DNA from: a virus
DNA length: 30,926 bases
Reading direction: 5' to 3' (one strand)
IMG/VR virus record: IMGVR_UViG_3300043411_000732
Coordinates: 1 to 30,926 of that record
Under the pieces are notes generated by a model, which had not been told where the DNA came from, searched no databases, and was given only the letters and a program-made list of their open reading frames with translations. Shown piece after piece: positions 5,102 to 14,589 of this stretch (positions are counted from its first letter, which is position 1; each line of letters starts with the position of its first letter). Made by a program: the position numbers and the translations under genes.

Positions 5102-7183
5102 TTAGGTCGTTTCACGCCCTAAATCCGTCATACGGAATGCCTGAACACTAGTCGTCATGACAGTCTTCATAGACGGACTATAGATGCGGATCGGCAATGT
5201 CCAACTAAAGCCACGGATTTCATCGAGTTCAGTAATCGTAGCATCAGGAACGATAACAAAACGATTATCAAAACGATCTTTAGTGCGTGCGTAGATAAAC
5301 TCATTAACTCGGTTAACGAGCTGAGCATTAGTTAGATTAGCTACGCCTGAGAACTCACGCCATGCTGCATGAGCTGCTTTGTTGAGGTAGCAAATAGCCA
5401 TAGCAGTAAAGTAGCTGTTAAGCACTGAAGTGTCATCTGCATATACAGTCTTAAGTGCCGGGAAGAATAGACTACGACGATCATAGTTAAGAACGAAATT
5501 AAGACCAACGTCCCAGTTACGATTGCGTACAGCTGATGGAACCCAAGTAACATTAATACCATACATGTTATCAATAATGCTGCCAGGAGCGCCATCGAAA
5601 TGATAGCCAGACTTCCAACGCCCATTAGAAGCACCCATGTATCGTGCAGACTTAATGGCAACTTCAGCTGATAATGGTAGGTACTTAGTAAATTGACTAT
5701 TACGAAGCTTACCACAGCGCCCTAGAACCATGCCGCGCATCACTGGAGTTCCAAAGTAATCAGATTCCGGATAGAACTGAAGACGTGAACGAAGTGAAAT
5801 AGCTAGTGCAAACTCTTGGGAAGCAGTCAGTACATTATCATTAACATCATGTGTAGATAGAACAACGAAGGTATCCTTACGTTGTGAAATGAAGGAAATT
5901 AAAGCCTTCTTAGTAGAGATAGGGAATCCGGTATCGTAGATTATGGATTCAACGTTAACTGCTAAATCCATTAGTTCATCGTTAGGATCTAGATAACGAA
6001 CTACGTCAGCTTCAACTAGAGCAGCATGGGTAGCATCATCAATAGTACCATCAGATGAACCAGCAAGGAAGATGTTAGTATTTTCAGTAATAGCTACTGA
6101 GTTAACAGCATCTACGAAAATAACTGTATGATAAGGAACACCTTGCGATGATTCACCAGTTAGGATATTATAGAGGAATTTATCAGCAGGATCTGAAGTA
6201 AAATCGCTGAAACTGTCGATGTATGGGATTTCAGCATTATGTAATTGAGTTAATAGAGCTTCAATATAACCATTATAAATTACTACACCACCAATATCAC
6301 CGTATTCTAAAGGATAACGTAAATCATCTATATTACGGTAAGCAGATGGGAAACGATCACCTAAATAGATCTGTTGATCAGTAACTGGATCGATAACGTT
6401 CTGCTTTAGAGTGAACATAACCTTCTGTTCACCGAAGATAGTTGGGGTTACCTTAACGGTTGATAGATTATTTGTAGCCTTCTTAATAACTGATAAGAAG
6501 AATGGATAAGCTTTATTGTTATCCATCATGCGCTGTGGCATGGCTGAGGTGGTTTTGATAGTAGGGGCTGATAAACGGATACCTACATTATTATAGTACT
6601 CGCCTTGATAACTTGACTTCAGCTCTAGGATCGGATAACGCTGTGATTGCGTAAGAGTTATAGGATCAACTTGATCACCAACTCCAACTACTTGCTGACC
6701 AAAGTTATTTAAGTTATTGCTATGCGTAACAACATACTTAAGCTTGAAGCCATTGATTTGACCAATGACAATAGGGGCACCAAGCATGTCGAGCTTAATG
6801 GAACCATCAACGTTGCGGTCAAAATCATTAATTTGGCAGGGTAGGACATCTAGCCATAAAGTTAAGTTAGCTTCAGGACCAGCATCAGCAGGTATGACAC
6901 GCTGATACATACAAGCGTTGCCTTCAGCATTAACTAAATTAGCAAAAACTGTTGAATGGTTAGCAAACTTTCCACGCAAGTCAAATGAATCAGTGCCATA
7001 AACCATGTCACGATTATTGCCGACCAGAAGCTGTGGGTTGCTAGGGCCTTTCTGAGTAAAAAGCCAGAATTTTGGACAATGCTGTGGAATAGCATCGGGT
7101 TCGCGTGGTAATTGCCGAGTGCTTAAATCTTGAACACCTAGATCGATCACCATCGGTGCTGCATTTACGATCTGAGTTACCAT
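5102..7183 (-). CDS. Tail sheath protein
   Basis: The 693-aa product has the C-terminal architecture of contractile sheath proteins. A conserved block holds YFGTPVMRGMVLGRCGKL, the predicted core (PLSAEVAIKSARYMG), the stretch VTWVPSAVRNRNWDVG, an AWREFSG region and a final IRIYSPSMKTVMTTSVQAF segment that would form the C-terminal strands. The N-terminal half has extra domains typical of large phages. The sheath surrounds the tail tube and contracts to drive it through the host envelope. The start has CGGAGATATGAAAC before ATG and lies only 42 bp from the divergent gene at 7226. Confidence 0.9.
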   Translation of the reverse strand: MVTQIVNAAPMVIDLGVQDLSTRQLPREPDAIPQHCPKFWLFTQKGPSNPQLLVGNNRDMVYGTDSFDLRGKFANHSTVFANLVNAEGNACMYQRVIPADAGPEANLTLWLDVLPCQINDFDRNVDGSIKLDMLGAPIVIGQINGFKLKYVVTHSNNLNNFGQQVVGVGDQVDPITLTQSQRYPILELKSSYQGEYYNNVGIRLSAPTIKTTSAMPQRMMDNNKAYPFFLSVIKKATNNLSTVKVTPTIFGEQKVMFTLKQNVIDPVTDQQIYLGDRFPSAYRNIDDLRYPLEYGDIGGVVIYNGYIEALLTQLHNAEIPYIDSFSDFTSDPADKFLYNILTGESSQGVPYHTVIFVDAVNSVAITENTNIFLAGSSDGTIDDATHAALVEADVVRYLDPNDELMDLAVNVESIIYDTGFPISTKKALISFISQRKDTFVVLSTHDVNDNVLTASQEFALAISLRSRLQFYPESDYFGTPVMRGMVLGRCGKLRNSQFTKYLPLSAEVAIKSARYMGASNGRWKSGYHFDGAPGSIIDNMYGINVTWVPSAVRNRNWDVGLNFVLNYDRRSLFFPALKTVYADDTSVLNSYFTAMAICYLNKAAHAAWREFSGVANLTNAQLVNRVNEFIYARTKDRFDNRFVIVPDATITELDEIRGFSWTLPIRIYSPSMKTVMTTSVQAFRMTDLGRETT

Positions 7184-7225
7184 GTTTCATATCTCCGTCT
7201 ATGGATATTAAAAAAGGAGTCTAAA

Positions 7226-8221
7226 ATGACAATTTATAATACTGTGTATGATACCACACTTGGTTCTATCATTGATACTAAGAAGCTTATAGAGAAGATC
7301 ACTGAAAGCTTCATTAAGGATGAATTATTTAAAGAAAATTGTGGTGTAGATAATAGCTTAAAGATTAAGCCTGTCTATATCACTGGTTACCATGACGGAG
7401 AGTCAGAGATACCTTTATTTACGCACTCAATTAAAGTGCCATTTAAAGGCACCGAATATCTTTGCACTGACTTGAGATTGTTCATTGATACCAAAGAATA
7501 TAAAATAAATAAAGATCTTGGTAAGGCTATTAAGAATAAAACTGAATATAACTTCATTAGAAGTAAAAGTATTATTGAATTAGCATGGGTAAATGATGAT
7601 TTAGCTTATCTTAAAGATAACCTAAAATATGCTGCTCATGTCTTTGCTGTTAACATTAGCGAAGCCATAGCTAGAGCTTATGCTTTAGATCATGGTGATA
7701 GACTTAAGTTGAATATATTAGGTATTTTATACTATAGAAGCTTATTCTTAAAGAAAGATGAGCTTGATTATAATAATAAAGAAACAGCCCTAATCCATAC
7801 AATAAAGTTACTAGGGATCAATGAAAAGCTTTTCCATGAAACTGTTGATGGCATCAATGATCTTAGAAATGTAAATGATTTTATTGCGGCTATTAAGAGT
7901 TCATTAGAGAATGTGCGGTTGAATAATTTTAATCTTGTTGTACTACTGACACTTATTAAAAATACTTGGTATGGCAATAATGCTAAGGATTATATTAGTG
8001 TTTCATTAGAACATGTGCCGACTTGGTTAGCTATTGTTTATACAGCTTTAAATGAAAAGACTTATAAGAATAGCATGATCTATAAGATATGTGAAAAAAC
8101 CAAGAAAGCTGGTAATATTGAGAGCTTTATTAAATCCTATGTTGACTTCATTAGCAAATATAATTTAAATAAGGCTACTGAAAGTTTAGAAGATATAGAA
8201 CTCGAGTGCTTAAAGTACTAA
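7226..8221 (+). CDS. Unknown 331-aa protein, probably tail or virion related
   Basis: A strong AAGGAG lies 6 bp before the ATG. The product is Lys- and Asn-rich, largely helical in its second half, with no signal peptide, membrane segment or known motif. The N-terminal third carries short strand-like stretches (VYITGYHDG, IKVPFKGTEYLC). It starts next to the sheath on the other strand and is followed by a hairpin and two large virion-like genes in the same direction. A role in tail assembly is likely from context only. Confidence 0.7.
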   Translation: MTIYNTVYDTTLGSIIDTKKLIEKITESFIKDELFKENCGVDNSLKIKPVYITGYHDGESEIPLFTHSIKVPFKGTEYLCTDLRLFIDTKEYKINKDLGKAIKNKTEYNFIRSKSIIELAWVNDDLAYLKDNLKYAAHVFAVNISEAIARAYALDHGDRLKLNILGILYYRSLFLKKDELDYNNKETALIHTIKLLGINEKLFHETVDGINDLRNVNDFIAAIKSSLENVRLNNFNLVVLLTLIKNTWYGNNAKDYISVSLEHVPTWLAIVYTALNEKTYKNSMIYKICEKTKKAGNIESFIKSYVDFISKYNLNKATESLEDIELECLKY

Positions 8222-8229
8222 AACTAAAG

Positions 8230-8261
8230 CCACCACATCCCTTAATATAGGGATGTGGTGG
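8230..8261 (+). terminator. Hairpin between 7226 and 8284 genes
   Basis: CCACCACATCCC (8230-8241) pairs perfectly with 8250-8261 across an eight-base loop. No T-run follows, so it may be leaky or act in RNA processing; the next ribosome binding site is 12 bp after it. Confidence 0.65.
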
Positions 8262-8283
8262 TTGTAAACAAAAGGAGTTAAGT

Positions 8284-10857
8284 GTGGATAATAGTTATCT
8301 AATTAAACATGCTATTAAAAATGTGTGGTGTGCTCCAGATCAGGATTATCAGTATATAATAGAATTACATAGAGTTACTAAGCTTGAAGGTGAAGCCAAT
8401 AGAGTTATATTATTTAATAGGCGCATAGATCTACCAGTTAAGAATAAACGTTGCCATGTCTTTACTGCTGATGCTATACATCCTAAATATATGAAGATGT
8501 TAGTTGATAATCCAGAATGGGCTTTAGATGAATGGTTCAATATAGGTGAGTTAATAAATAACACTAGTATATTTATGAACATCTATAATGAAAAAGGTAT
8601 AGAGATTCCTAAATTCCAAAGTTGGTATACTCATACTAAAGAAGGCGCTCTTATATTTGCTTTTGAAGAAAATAGTAAAATACCTATTAATTATCAAAGT
8701 GAAGTAGTTTATGTAAGAGCTTATACTAATGCCATCTATAGTAGTGTAAGAGATACTGGTGGTGAAGATACACATTATGAGTATAAGATAGCTAATGATA
8801 CTAATGATATATTAGCTATACAAACATTATATAATACTTATAGTGCTTTAAATGGATATGTTTATTGTTACATAAATGGTGTATATACTAATAAGATTGA
8901 TTTACCTAGATGTAACATAGGTGATGTTATTGAGTTTATATATGATAGTAGTGTAGCTGTAGTTACTAGTTATAGGATAGGTAATTTAAATTCTTTTACT
9001 AGTACTTTAGATCAAGCAGTTAAATATCTACTACTAAGAAATGATAACCGTAATGGCGTTATAGATTACTACGATGATATAGATATTCATATAGTAGCTA
9101 ATATAGCACCTAATGTAGATAAAGGTTTATATTTTCATAGAAATAATAAGAAATCCATTAGAATGGTAACTCATAGAGATTATAGTATATTATTAGATAA
9201 TGTTGTATATGAGACCATTAAGTTAAAGGATATCGTTGGTCCTAGTTATGATAATCAAGATATGCTAATAGAGCTTAAGATACGTAATAGTGGATTCGAT
9301 AGACCATTGATATATGAGAAGAATAGATTACATGAACTATATAAGCTTAGCTATAGTGACAGACAAGCAGCTATGCTTGGGTTAAATGCTTTAAGTATAT
9401 GGCGAGCTGAAGTTCTTGAGAATAGCGATTATGTTAAGTTAATGGATATAGCCTTTAAGGACTTTAATTTAGCTGCTGTAGAACATGCCTATGGATATAA
9501 TAGTATATCAACTATATTGGCTGATACTCCTACTAAAACACATTTCTATAGTGGATGGCAAAGAATAATATTACCACCTGGTTTACAATCTAATAGTACT
9601 TTCTATGAATATGATGCTGATGGTGAGTTAATAGATATGCATTATCAAGTAGCTGGACCAGAATTCTTATCCACTAATCCTAATACTAGATTAGTAGAAG
9701 GTATATATGGACAAGCTACTGATACTCCAGATGTTTATTTTGGTAATGATAACTTAGATATACCTACTGGTTGTAATTATCGTGTATATATGCTAATAGT
9801 AGGTTCACCAGATGGTTGGAAAGATGTTACTAATGATATTTTCTATACTATTGAATCTGGTAAGTTAAAGAATAGTAATTTAATAGGCAATGAGCTATTT
9901 ATGATAAGAACTGATAAGAAGTTCTTAGCTTTAGATTTAAATCTAGTAGCTGTAGCTGGTACTATATATTTTGATTTAGCTGAGATAGAAGATCGAGGTC
10001 TTGGTTATCAATCATATATTATGCCAGTACCAATGGGTGAATTAGATATATTCCTTAATGGGAAATCATTGATTAGAGGTTTAGATTACTTTATTGAGTT
10101 TCCTAGGATACATATAGTTAATAAAGAATACCTTATTCAACCAGCTGGATCTAGTATACAAAATGTAAAAGTTAGATTCACTGGTTTCTGTAATAGAGAT
10201 TTAAGTTTAGATGCCATAGAAGATTATGGTTTCGTAGAACATGGTTTCTTAAGTAATAATAACAGATTTGATGTACGTGATGATAAGGTTATGCGTATAA
10301 CTGTTGGTGGTAAATTAAAGACTAAAGCTGATGTAGAGTTCTCGGAAGAACATTTAGGTATAAATGTTACACATGTCTTAAATGGTAGGCCATATCAAAT
10401 CAAAGATATAGTAGTTCCTGTAACTACTTATACTGTTGATAATGTCTATGATTTAAGAGAACAAGCTATAGTTACTGATAAACTTATAGAGGATTATTTA
10501 ACTCTAAAGTTACCACAACCACCGAGAGTAGTTCCACCAGCTATACCAGCTAGATATGTATTATTCTCACCATTCTTTTCACATATTATCAACGATATGG
10601 CTACTAATATCATTGATGAGGCTAGCTTATCTACCATAACCACAAATATGGATTATGTTAATTTCTTTAAGTCTTATGAGCCTTTATTAAAATTTGATCC
10701 TATTACTAAGAATCTCAATGATGGTTTTGTAGTTATACATCCACATCAGCTTAGTAATACTATTAACCTGAGCTTACTTAAGATGCGTGTTCTAACTAAG
10801 CTCGTTAGCTTATATGGTGATAACAAGATAACACTTTCACCATTTGTGACACTGTAA
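8284..10857 (+). CDS. Large virion/baseplate-like structural protein, 857 aa
   Basis: Starts at GTG, 5 bp after AAAGGAGTT. The protein has no catalytic motif and reads as alternating strands and loops, very rich in Asn, Asp, Ile and Tyr. Near residues 590-620 it contains ELDIFLNGKSLIRGLDYFI. The pattern of NG followed by G.DY also occurs in the fibre-like protein at 18650-19537 (LTEGTDYVL), and such modules are common in phage tail appendages. A proline-rich linker (PQPPRVVPPAIPARY) precedes the last hundred residues. It is probably part of the baseplate or a tail appendage. It is 11 bp from the next gene, so the two form an operon. Confidence 0.7.
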   Translation: MDNSYLIKHAIKNVWCAPDQDYQYIIELHRVTKLEGEANRVILFNRRIDLPVKNKRCHVFTADAIHPKYMKMLVDNPEWALDEWFNIGELINNTSIFMNIYNEKGIEIPKFQSWYTHTKEGALIFAFEENSKIPINYQSEVVYVRAYTNAIYSSVRDTGGEDTHYEYKIANDTNDILAIQTLYNTYSALNGYVYCYINGVYTNKIDLPRCNIGDVIEFIYDSSVAVVTSYRIGNLNSFTSTLDQAVKYLLLRNDNRNGVIDYYDDIDIHIVANIAPNVDKGLYFHRNNKKSIRMVTHRDYSILLDNVVYETIKLKDIVGPSYDNQDMLIELKIRNSGFDRPLIYEKNRLHELYKLSYSDRQAAMLGLNALSIWRAEVLENSDYVKLMDIAFKDFNLAAVEHAYGYNSISTILADTPTKTHFYSGWQRIILPPGLQSNSTFYEYDADGELIDMHYQVAGPEFLSTNPNTRLVEGIYGQATDTPDVYFGNDNLDIPTGCNYRVYMLIVGSPDGWKDVTNDIFYTIESGKLKNSNLIGNELFMIRTDKKFLALDLNLVAVAGTIYFDLAEIEDRGLGYQSYIMPVPMGELDIFLNGKSLIRGLDYFIEFPRIHIVNKEYLIQPAGSSIQNVKVRFTGFCNRDLSLDAIEDYGFVEHGFLSNNNRFDVRDDKVMRITVGGKLKTKADVEFSEEHLGINVTHVLNGRPYQIKDIVVPVTTYTVDNVYDLREQAIVTDKLIEDYLTLKLPQPPRVVPPAIPARYVLFSPFFSHIINDMATNIIDEASLSTITTNMDYVNFFKSYEPLLKFDPITKNLNDGFVVIHPHQLSNTINLSLLKMRVLTKLVSLYGDNKITLSPFVTL

Positions 10858-10868
10858 GGAGTTTATAG

Positions 10869-12545
10869 ATGCCTAATAATCAAGTTAGCCCAGTTTCTGG
10901 CATTGATGGTAAGATACCTGTATATGATCCAGAAGGTTCATGGCGCATATGGAGTTTAGATGAAATATGGTCAGGACCTACTGGACCTGGTGAAGATAGA
11001 TTTGTTCCTAAGGAACTAGATTATGTAATAGATCCGCCTACTTATACAACTTATATAGTCGATCATCTAGATCCTATTTCTTTGACACCAACTTTAAGAG
11101 AGATTAGACCTTCATATTTATCTGGTACTTTTAGTGATATCGATATTTTATTTGGTGTTGGCCCAGGTACACAAGCTGATACTTATAGAATCTATATAGA
11201 TAAATCAGTTACACCTTTTAATCTAGCAGTTGATAATAGACTTAAAATAGCGGGTAGTATGTGTAGCTATTGTAAGATCTTTAAGGGTGGTGATTTAACT
11301 AATGCTGGTAATGTAGTATCTATGGTATATGATAATAATGGTAACTTCGTTTCTAACAATGTCCCATTAGAAATAGTAGCTATTGATAATCATACTAATT
11401 ACTTTATTAAAACTGTAGCTGCTTGTAAGACTACTTTTGATTTACTTGACGGAGAAGTAGTTACAGCAGTTATGTATGATAATGCTGGACATGTGATTTC
11501 TAAGCGCCAGTTACTAGTAGAGAATACTAGTTTCATTAGATCTCTTAATGTTAGCACTAAGTATATTACTCATATATCACTTAAATCACCATTTATACCA
11601 TTAACTAATGATCATCTAATAGAATTCCCTCTCAATGTGCCTGTCAATGCTTTAAATATGGTTGGTGTTGTACATTATAACGATGGTAGTACTTTAGAAC
11701 TACCTGTTGATGGCACTAGATTTAAGATGTTAGGTATTGATCAATATCTAAGTGCTATTGAGGGACAAGACATAGATCTAGTACTTGCATATGCTTTAGC
11801 ACCTAATGAAGTATCATACGGTAATAACATGATACCTGGCTATATAACCGAAAGTTATGTACTTCGTACTGTTAATCCTAATTTTAGCTATAGTGTCAAA
11901 CTTTTCTGCTATCCTGAATGGGTTAATGATACCTATGGTTATAAGCTCAATTGGTTCTTATTAAATCTAGATCGCAATGTAATGTTTGAAGTTACTAACC
12001 ATATACAATTTAATCCAGCCACTGGAACATTTGATCCATTAGGTTATGGTGTAACTCAACGTAAATCAGTTGCAGTTAATCTAAAGGCTGTGTCACCTAT
12101 CTTTGAAGAGTTTTTACATACTCAGTTAGTAGACATTAGTTTATATGCTAGCGCTCCAACTGTACTAGGTACAGCATGGACAGTAGCACATGAGGCTAAT
12201 GGTTCTAGACCAGCTTATGGTGTTAATATACTAGCTAAGAAGAAATCTACTTATGTATTAAATATTGATGCTGGCATTAATAACTATAATGATTGGCTTG
12301 AGCATGTTTATAAGCGTACTTATCCTTTAATCAATAGTATCACTGAAATACAGCCTCCTAATCCTACTCATGTTCAGGTAAGATATGGATTAGAAACTAT
12401 AGAAATTCCAGTAGCTAACTGGAATCAAGATATAACCTTTACTACTGCTCTTGCTAATTATGGAAGTGTCTTTATGACCTTTATAAGACGCATAGGACCA
12501 GAAATAAAGTATCTGGCAGTTGCTTCTATGTTTATTAAGGAATAA
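10869..12545 (+). CDS. Virion/baseplate-like structural protein, 558 aa
   Basis: AAGGAGTTTATAG precedes the ATG, 11 bp after the previous stop. The N-terminal part contains WSGPTGPGED followed by a run of short strand-like segments; the rest is beta-rich with no enzymatic motif. It is co-transcribed with the 857-aa protein and likely works with it in the baseplate or its appendages. The final segment (FMTFIRRIGPEIKYLAVA) is hydrophobic but too interrupted to be a clear membrane helix. The family is not recognised with certainty. Confidence 0.7.
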   Translation: MPNNQVSPVSGIDGKIPVYDPEGSWRIWSLDEIWSGPTGPGEDRFVPKELDYVIDPPTYTTYIVDHLDPISLTPTLREIRPSYLSGTFSDIDILFGVGPGTQADTYRIYIDKSVTPFNLAVDNRLKIAGSMCSYCKIFKGGDLTNAGNVVSMVYDNNGNFVSNNVPLEIVAIDNHTNYFIKTVAACKTTFDLLDGEVVTAVMYDNAGHVISKRQLLVENTSFIRSLNVSTKYITHISLKSPFIPLTNDHLIEFPLNVPVNALNMVGVVHYNDGSTLELPVDGTRFKMLGIDQYLSAIEGQDIDLVLAYALAPNEVSYGNNMIPGYITESYVLRTVNPNFSYSVKLFCYPEWVNDTYGYKLNWFLLNLDRNVMFEVTNHIQFNPATGTFDPLGYGVTQRKSVAVNLKAVSPIFEEFLHTQLVDISLYASAPTVLGTAWTVAHEANGSRPAYGVNILAKKKSTYVLNIDAGINNYNDWLEHVYKRTYPLINSITEIQPPNPTHVQVRYGLETIEIPVANWNQDITFTTALANYGSVFMTFIRRIGPEIKYLAVASMFIKE

Positions 12546-12558
12546 TCGCGCTATGGGG

Positions 12559-12586
12559 CTATAGTGGGCTTATAAACCCACTATAG
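12559..12586 (+). terminator. Hairpin before the 64-aa / reductase pair
   Basis: CTATAGTGGG (12559-12568) pairs with CCCACTATAG (12577-12586). There is only a short T content after it, so read-through into the next gene is possible. Confidence 0.65.
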
Positions 12587-12604
12587 TATCATTAAGGAAC
12601 TCAT

Positions 12605-12799
12605 ATGTTAAAATATCACATCATTAATACACAAGGAACCAAAAATGCTAGCTCACTCCCAATAGGTAAAGCTAAGAATATTAAGCCTAGCTATACTGAT
12701 TATGGAGAAGCTAAAAAGGATTTAGATGAGCTTAATAAGTATAGTAATTTAAAATTCATGATAAGCTATATAGATCCAGATAGATTTAGAAAGGATTAA
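12605..12799 (+). CDS. Unknown 64-aa protein coupled to the reductase gene
   Basis: TAAGGAACTCAT precedes the ATG. The product is basic and soluble (INTQGTKNASSLPIGKAKNI early, then YGEAKKDLDELNKYSNLKF, which should be helical). It ends three bases before the reductase start, so translation of the two is probably coupled. No family is recognised. A partner or regulatory role for the reductase can only be guessed from the spacing. Confidence 0.65.
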   Translation: MLKYHIINTQGTKNASSLPIGKAKNIKPSYTDYGEAKKDLDELNKYSNLKFMISYIDPDRFRKD

Positions 12800-12802
12800 G
12801 AA

Positions 12803-13543
12803 GTGCGTAGAACAGTATTAGTAACAGGTGGTATGGGAGGTTTAGGTACGGCTATATCAAGACAGTTCGTATCAGCTGGTCATCGAGTCATAGTTGGTTA
12901 TATGTCAGCTAATGATGATAAAGATGCTTGGTGTGCTAAAGCTGTTGAGGATGGTTATGATAGCTTTCTGCCACTAAACATGGATGTTTCAGATTATGAT
13001 GAAGTGACCAAAGCTTTAGATAAGATTAAGGAAGAAGTTGGTACTATAGATATTTTGATTAATAATGCTGGTATTACTAGAGATAAGTTCTTCACTAAAC
13101 TAGATGTCAATAAATGGTCAGCAGTAATTAATACTAATCTTAATAGCTTATATAATGTCACTAGTCAAGTAGTTCCTGGAATGGTTGAAAAGGGATATGG
13201 TAGAATCATCAATATCTCATCTGTTAATGGAATACGTGGCCAAGCTGGTCAGACTAACTACTCAGCAGCAAAAGCTGGTGTATTAGGTTTTACTAAGGCT
13301 TTAGCACTTGAGTTAGCAGATAAAGGTATCACCGTTAATGCAATTGCTCCTGGATATATTGGGACTAACATGGTTAAGGCTATTAAAAAGGAGATACTAG
13401 ATGGAATTGTCAGCAGTATTCCCATGGGTCGTTTAGGCACCCCAGAAGAGATCGCTGGTTTATGTGGATACCTAAGTAGTGATTTAGCTGGTTATATAAC
13501 CGGTGCTACTATAGATATTAATGGCGGTCTATACACACGTTAA
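12803..13543 (+). CDS. phaB-like: SDR oxidoreductase, acetoacetyl-CoA reductase (PhaB) type
   Basis: The 246-residue product is a classical short-chain dehydrogenase. It has the nucleotide site TGGMGGLG at 8-15, NNAG at 87-90, and a catalytic set Ser140, Tyr153 and Lys157 in YSAAK. The APGYIGTNMVKAI block is at 182-194 and the C-terminus is INGGLYTR. The GGMGG form of the nucleotide motif, the NNAGITRD and ISSVNG blocks, Gln147/Gln150 and the total length all match PhaB of polyhydroxybutyrate makers (from memory, including residue numbers). FabG-type ketoacyl-ACP reductases are the main alternative. PhaB reduces acetoacetyl-CoA to (R)-3-hydroxybutyryl-CoA with NADPH. GTG start after AAGGA. 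Codon use matches the phage, not a recent host import. Confidence 0.85.
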   Translation: MRRTVLVTGGMGGLGTAISRQFVSAGHRVIVGYMSANDDKDAWCAKAVEDGYDSFLPLNMDVSDYDEVTKALDKIKEEVGTIDILINNAGITRDKFFTKLDVNKWSAVINTNLNSLYNVTSQVVPGMVEKGYGRIINISSVNGIRGQAGQTNYSAAKAGVLGFTKALALELADKGITVNAIAPGYIGTNMVKAIKKEILDGIVSSIPMGRLGTPEEIAGLCGYLSSDLAGYITGATIDINGGLYTR

Positions 13544-13545
13544 AT

Positions 13546-13591
13546 GTTCGATACTACTAGTAGCCTATCAGGGCTACTAGTAGTATCGAAC
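13546..13591 (+). terminator. Terminator after the reductase gene
   Basis: A perfect 20-bp stem (13546-13565 with 13572-13591) with a six-base loop begins 3 bp after the reductase stop. Few T follow. Confidence 0.8.
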
Positions 13592-13594
13592 CTG

Positions 13595-13623
13595 TTTCTA
13601 AAATTATTATAACCATATAAACT
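13595..13623 (+). promoter_or_regulatory. Putative promoter of the 13684 genes
   Basis: TTTCTA (13595-13600) and TAAACT (13618-13623) with a 17-bp spacer, within the same context as at 1543 (CTGTTTCTAA upstream and ACTGTGTATG at the -10). It directly follows the reductase terminator. Confidence 0.55.
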
Positions 13624-13683
13624 GTGTATGGTGTGTATTAAAAAACACCATTGGATTTTCTATTAATATATTAAGGAGTTACT

Positions 13684-13878
13684 ATGATTATCGTGCGTAT
13701 CAGAACCTCTATAACATGTTTTGAAGTTGCAGTTAATGACTCAAACATTGTGGAATTCGCTAAAGTGCTAGAGGATTCCAGTAATGTAGGGATCTTTCAG
13801 GTTTTTGTTAGTGGGATTCAAATGCCTAAAGAAGCCTATGGGTGTAATACTATGACTAAATGGTTCCATGGAGACTAA
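13684..13878 (+). CDS. Unknown 64-aa protein
   Basis: AAGGAGTTACT precedes the ATG. The product is soluble, with strand-like segments (MIIVRIRTSITCFEVAV, VGIFQVFVSGI) that would suit a small alpha-beta fold. It ends one base before the start of the next gene, so the two are translationally coupled and the coupling sequence GGAG lies inside this gene. No family is recognised. Confidence 0.65.
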   Translation: MIIVRIRTSITCFEVAVNDSNIVEFAKVLEDSSNVGIFQVFVSGIQMPKEAYGCNTMTKWFHGD

Positions 13879-13879
13879 A

Positions 13880-14548
13880 ATGTTTAAAATTTTTAAATTT
13901 CTTAATAATAGCATCTTGGATACTTCAGTAGAACATATCGCTGTCTTTAATCCATGTGATGTTAAATCTATCGCTATGGCACTTTATGAGTTTTATAATG
14001 GTCGAAAGTGCTATAGTATAACTAGTGATGTTAGTTTTATCCTTAATGGCAACTATAAGGTTAAGTATCTTGGTTTCAGTATGGATCTTATAGATGCTAA
14101 GGTGGTTGAACGAAAAGGCAGTGTTAGTTATTCAATTAGCACTGAGGATGTATCTATGCTAGATATAGCTGACAAAGATGTTGCTCGAGCTATCTACAAT
14201 CTTTGGCACTTCAATGATAAGAATGCTAGTAAAGAAATCCTTATGTTTGTTTATTGCAATATTGACAACATTATGGATTATATTTCTGGTTATTCTGAAT
14301 TAGAGTTAAAGGATCCTGTTTATAGTGATTCAAAGGATTATTTAGCTTGTGCTGAAGAAGTTAAGAAACGGCTTAAGAATAACTTTGAGAAGTTATACGA
14401 TGGTGAGCTAGTAGATAGTATGCGATATGGTATTTTACGTGGTGAGAATAATAAAGAGAAAATCATAGCTGCCAGGTTAGTTCAAATGGCTGGCTATAAA
14501 TTAATTCACCAACAAGCTACTTCCATTGGTTTAATTAGTTGTAGTTAA
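13880..14548 (+). CDS. Unknown 222-aa protein
   Basis: I place the start at the ATG at 13880, because GGAG lies 6 bp before it. An in-frame ATG at 13868 inside the previous gene has no ribosome binding site. The product begins with a hydrophobic/basic stretch (MFKIFKFLNNSILD) and is otherwise soluble and mixed helix-strand, with a Lys- and Glu-rich second half. It is the last gene before a terminator shared with the converging terminase. No motif or family is recognised. Confidence 0.65.
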   Translation: MFKIFKFLNNSILDTSVEHIAVFNPCDVKSIAMALYEFYNGRKCYSITSDVSFILNGNYKVKYLGFSMDLIDAKVVERKGSVSYSISTEDVSMLDIADKDVARAIYNLWHFNDKNASKEILMFVYCNIDNIMDYISGYSELELKDPVYSDSKDYLACAEEVKKRLKNNFEKLYDGELVDSMRYGILRGENNKEKIIAARLVQMAGYKLIHQQATSIGLISCS

Positions 14549-14556
14549 ATATACCT

Positions 14557-14583
14557 ACCACAGGCCCTCAAAAGGCCTGTGGT
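14557..14583. terminator. Bidirectional terminator between converging genes
   Basis: ACCACAGGCC (14557-14566) pairs with GGCCTGTGGT (14574-14583). It lies between the 3' ends of the 13880 gene (plus) and the terminase (minus), so it can serve both. Confidence 0.75.
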
Positions 14584-14589
14584 GAGGTT

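Noticed and set aside
5341-5715. Minus-strand 124-codon frame within the sheath gene
   Set aside because: It lies wholly inside the sheath coding region in another frame; the sheath frame is the conserved one.
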